DNA of 64,000 nucleotides, taken from NCBI GenBank assembly GCA_034769895.1, contig CM068371.1, forward strand, positions 403,293,969 to 403,357,968, given 5' to 3'. The stretch comes from Magicicada septendecula. Its lineage: Eukaryota > Arthropoda > Insecta > Hemiptera > Cicadidae. Positions 62,331 through 64,000 of this stretch are shown in pieces; position 1 is the stretch's first letter, and each line of letters begins with the position of its first letter. The notes beneath the pieces were generated by a model. The model saw only the letters and a program-made list of their open reading frames with translations. It made no database searches and was not told the origin of the DNA. The position numbers and the translations under genes were made by a program.

Positions 62331-62354
62331 CTGAAGATGTCAGTGATGACGAAA
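62331..62354 (+). ncRNA. Hammerhead-like core, tandem copy 1
   Basis: CTGAAGA, T, hairpin GTCA-GTGA-TGAC, GAAA. The downstream AGCTTTGTCTA could provide a short stem III with UA at the cleavage position. All four copies agree through the core. Confidence 0.45.
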
Positions 62355-62421
62355 AGCTTTGTCTAAATAATAACAATTATAGCAGTTTAGCAATTTTATA
62401 AAACCAGACGTTGTTTAAGAC

Positions 62422-62445
62422 CTGAAGATGTCAGTGATGACGAAA
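62422..62445 (+). ncRNA. Hammerhead-like core, tandem copy 2
   Basis: Same core as copy 1, about 91 bases downstream of it, as expected for head-to-tail truncated units. Confidence 0.45.
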
Positions 62446-62601
62446 AGCTTTGTCTAAATAATAACAATTATAGCAGTTTAGCAATTTTATAAAATGTAAG
62501 GATGGCTGCTAATTTAAACAATACGAAGAAAAGTTCCCGTGAAGAGCGGTAGCAGCTAGAACCAATAGGAAGGGCGATGATATAAGGGGAGGGGCCTAAA
62601 G

Positions 62602-62609
62602 TATAAAAG
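62602..62609 (+). promoter_or_regulatory. TATA box of the small retroelement unit
   Basis: TATAAAAG 36 bases upstream of the hammerhead-like core of the full unit. The same box occurs inverted in the left arm near 62083-62090. It suggests RNA polymerase II transcription of the unit. Confidence 0.4.
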
Positions 62610-62644
62610 CCTACAACGTACAGTTGACAGACGTTGTTTAAGAC

Positions 62645-62668
62645 CTGAAGATGTCAGTGATGACGAAA
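62645..62668 (+). ncRNA. Hammerhead-like core, full unit
   Basis: Core identical to copies 1 and 2, inside the only full-length unit, 36 bases downstream of the TATA box. Confidence 0.45.
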
Positions 62669-62768
62669 AGCTTTGTCTAAATAATAACAATTATAGCAGT
62701 TTAGCAATTTTATAAAAGAAAAGTAAGGATGGCTGCTAATTTAAACAATACGAAGAATAAATCCTTAT

Positions 62769-63290
62769 TTACACCCTTGAGTCTAATCCATATATTCTCT
62801 CATTGGTATATTCTATCTTGATAACTTTTTTCCCTATACTGTTTTTCATCATCAGTCCTACACCGTTTCTTCCATTTTTATCTTCTCCTGAATAGAATAA
62901 TTTGTACTCTCCACTTTCAATCTCTCCATTTCCGCCCCACCTAACCTCACTCATTCCCAATATGTCAATATTGTTAGTTGCCATTTCTCTTTTCACATTT
63001 TCTAGTTTTCCTGACTGTAGCAATGTCATTACATTCAACGTTCCAATTCTCAATTTACTCTTCTTCTTCATCCTCCACTTCCTTCCTCTTCTGCTTTCAA
63101 GGTTTTGCCTCTTTGTTTCCCCCTCCCGGAGATCCGATTGAGGGGGTATTACTCCGGAAAATTTTACACCAAGACCTTTTTCCATTTTAACAGATAACTG
63201 TAGTGCAGTTCTTAACACTACTTGGAAATCCGAGGGATCCTTAATGCAGTGGTTTCCCGTTGCCTTCTGCATCCTAATGCCGTTGGTCAT
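62769..63290 (-). pseudogene. LINE N-terminal region and start of APE endonuclease
   Basis: 173 codons. A basic linker (ESRRGRKWRMKKKSKL) leads into the endonuclease start LRIGTLNVMTLLQSGKLENV, then NIDILGMSEVRWGGNG (catalytic Glu) and YKLFYSGEDKNGRNGVGLMM. It ends at the nested insertions. After removing those, a one-base frame slip separates it from the rest. The composition and motif set match insect craniofacial-development-protein-2-like RTE elements. Confidence 0.85.
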
Positions 63291-63550
63291 GTATCCTGAA
63301 TCATCCGCCTTTTGAGGCGATTTCTCACCTCAAGGACAGTAGGTTGCCCTAATCCTCTACCTGCTCTTCCGCCCTTCTAAGAGGCCGTTGGCACTTGATA
63401 GAGGGGGTCTCCTTATTCCGGGAGACACTCGGTCGTCAGAGCCTCATCAGCGTGGCAGGGTGCACTGCGTGCAGGCAAGGTTGACATTAAGGTGGAAGAG
63501 GCTGTATGTGTCGCATTCCACCCCTTGCACCCCTCCATACCATATATGTA
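63291..63550 (-). other. GC-rich 5' leader of the LINE
   Basis: Noticeably GC-richer than its surroundings with many short self-complementary stretches (for example GGCACTTGATAGAGGGGGTC, CCGGGAGACACTCGG). It is probably the structured 5' UTR of the LINE; the true 5' end lies near 63540-63550. Confidence 0.5.
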
Positions 63551-64000
63551 TACCAATGATGTTTACCATATATATATTGTAACCAGAAGTCGTCCGCCTA
63601 ATTGTAATGTGTAAAATGTATTTTGTATATTCTCTAATTCTTACCAAGTCGTCGTCACTCTTAAACGTACCTCACGCAGACTGGGTCCGTCGCGAACATA
63701 CGAATAACCAGTACCGAAATCCTTACCTGTCCTTATTTTGTATGTTTATTTCCCGAAAGGCGCCAAATTGTTTTTCAGAAAACAATTAAAAGGTTCAAAA
63801 TTAGTTTGTCTCCTGTACGGTGATGAATAATTCAAATTACCTCACAGACTGGCGGGAACTCGAATTTTGCTTGTCTTTGGACATGTTGCCAACATAAAAC
63901 TTGGGCAAAGAATTCTATTCTCCACTAAAGAACAGAACATACATAATACACTTTAAATAAACACAGGACAGCTAGTAAAGATTCGTACTTATTTATTTGA
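63551..64000 (-). other. LTR-element leader/LTR edge with PBS-like motif
   Basis: At 63758-63769 the sense strand reads AACAATTTGGCGCC, the LTR-end plus tRNA-Lys primer-site pattern of Ty3/Gypsy elements, also found in decayed form at 22653 and 41988. If real, an LTR starts at about 63767 and runs off the right edge, and 63551-63757 is its 5' leader into which the LINE inserted. Confidence 0.4.

Larger units (their letters stand above)
61969..62757 (+). mobile_element. Small tandem/inverted retroelement with hammerhead-like motifs
   Basis: Non-coding, 789 bases, flanked by a 13 bp target duplication TAAATCCTTATTT (61956-61968, 62758-62770). It contains three head-to-tail copies of one unit (62315-62403 truncated, 62406-62530 truncated at its start, 62531-62757 full, ~227 bases) and an inverted copy at the left (about 61969-62165). 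The full unit has a TATAAAAG box (62602-62609) and a hammerhead-like core, and ends TACGAAGAA. The layout fits a retrozyme-like or Penelope-dependent non-autonomous element. Confidence 0.75.
56755..63550 (-). mobile_element. RTE-like LINE with nested insertions
   Basis: The - strand order is structured 5' leader (63300-63540), endonuclease start (62769-63290), endonuclease remainder (59369-59815), linker (58970-59353), RT (57239-58859) and C-terminal tail (56884-57180), ending near a (TA)n tract at 56756-56772. A Penelope-like element (59824-61945 including one target copy) and a small tandem element (61969-62757) interrupt the endonuclease. Removing both restores the expected IIQVYMPTS motif across the junction. 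Frameshifts and a 496 bp internal duplication make it inactive. Confidence 0.85.

Noticed and set aside
62315-62757. CRISPR-like array of direct repeats
   Set aside because: Only three unequal copies with contiguous unit structure, no spacers, eukaryotic retroelement context.
63440-63475. Hammerhead from the CTGATGA in the LINE leader
   Set aside because: No GAAA at a suitable distance after a stem, so the core is incomplete.

Overview
This is a eukaryotic window, most likely from an arthropod and probably an insect with a large genome. It holds one multi-exon gene on the + strand, long AT-rich introns, long dinucleotide microsatellites and a dense, nested load of retroelements (Ty3/Gypsy-like LTR elements, APE-type LINEs, Penelope-like elements, one pogo/Tigger DNA transposon). 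No bacterial gene organisation is present. Species cannot be named from the sequence.

Layout. 1 to about 6.4 kb: a Ty3/Gypsy-like element on the - strand, cut by the left edge (pol, gag, PBS, long 5' LTR with a TATA/Inr promoter). 6.4-14.7 kb: CpG-rich non-coding DNA with a dispersed ~165 bp repeat, a GT microsatellite and a hammerhead-like motif. 14.77-52.93 kb: eight exons of the host gene, joined in frame into 385 codons and continuing beyond the last exon seen. The second exon resembles the last helix of a PH domain and is followed by a coiled-coil tail, which suggests a RhoGEF (RhoGEF2/ARHGEF11-12/ARHGEF2 type). The first exon is a private 5' exon whose ATG has an in-frame stop just upstream, so this transcript would lack the exchange domain.

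The 24 kb intron 5 contains a nested stack. A Gypsy-like element (22460-44395, - strand) with ~2.5 kb LTRs and a deleted RT core carries, in its left LTR, a 5'-truncated LINE and an unclassified ~3.1 kb TG...CA insertion. That insertion is itself split by a 5.8 kb non-autonomous LTR element (29068-34826) without pol. The right LTR preserves the empty target sites, so the order of events can be read. Intron 7 holds a Penelope-like element with inverted arms.

After the last exon seen (52925) lie old LINE pieces split by a 1.67 kb pogo/Tigger transposon, and an RTE-like LINE (about 56.76-63.55 kb, - strand) with a 496 bp internal tandem duplication. That LINE is interrupted by a second Penelope-like element and by a small tandem/inverted non-coding element, each with its own target-site duplication.

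The most interesting signal is a recurring ribozyme-like core (CTGAnGA, one extra base, a short hairpin, GAAA). It occurs in the Penelope-like ends, at 6.9 kb, and four times in the small element at 61.97-62.76 kb, which looks like a retrozyme-like, hammerhead-bearing tandem retroelement. A second global signal is a CpG-rich to CpG-poor switch just downstream of exon 1, the footprint expected of gene-body methylation.
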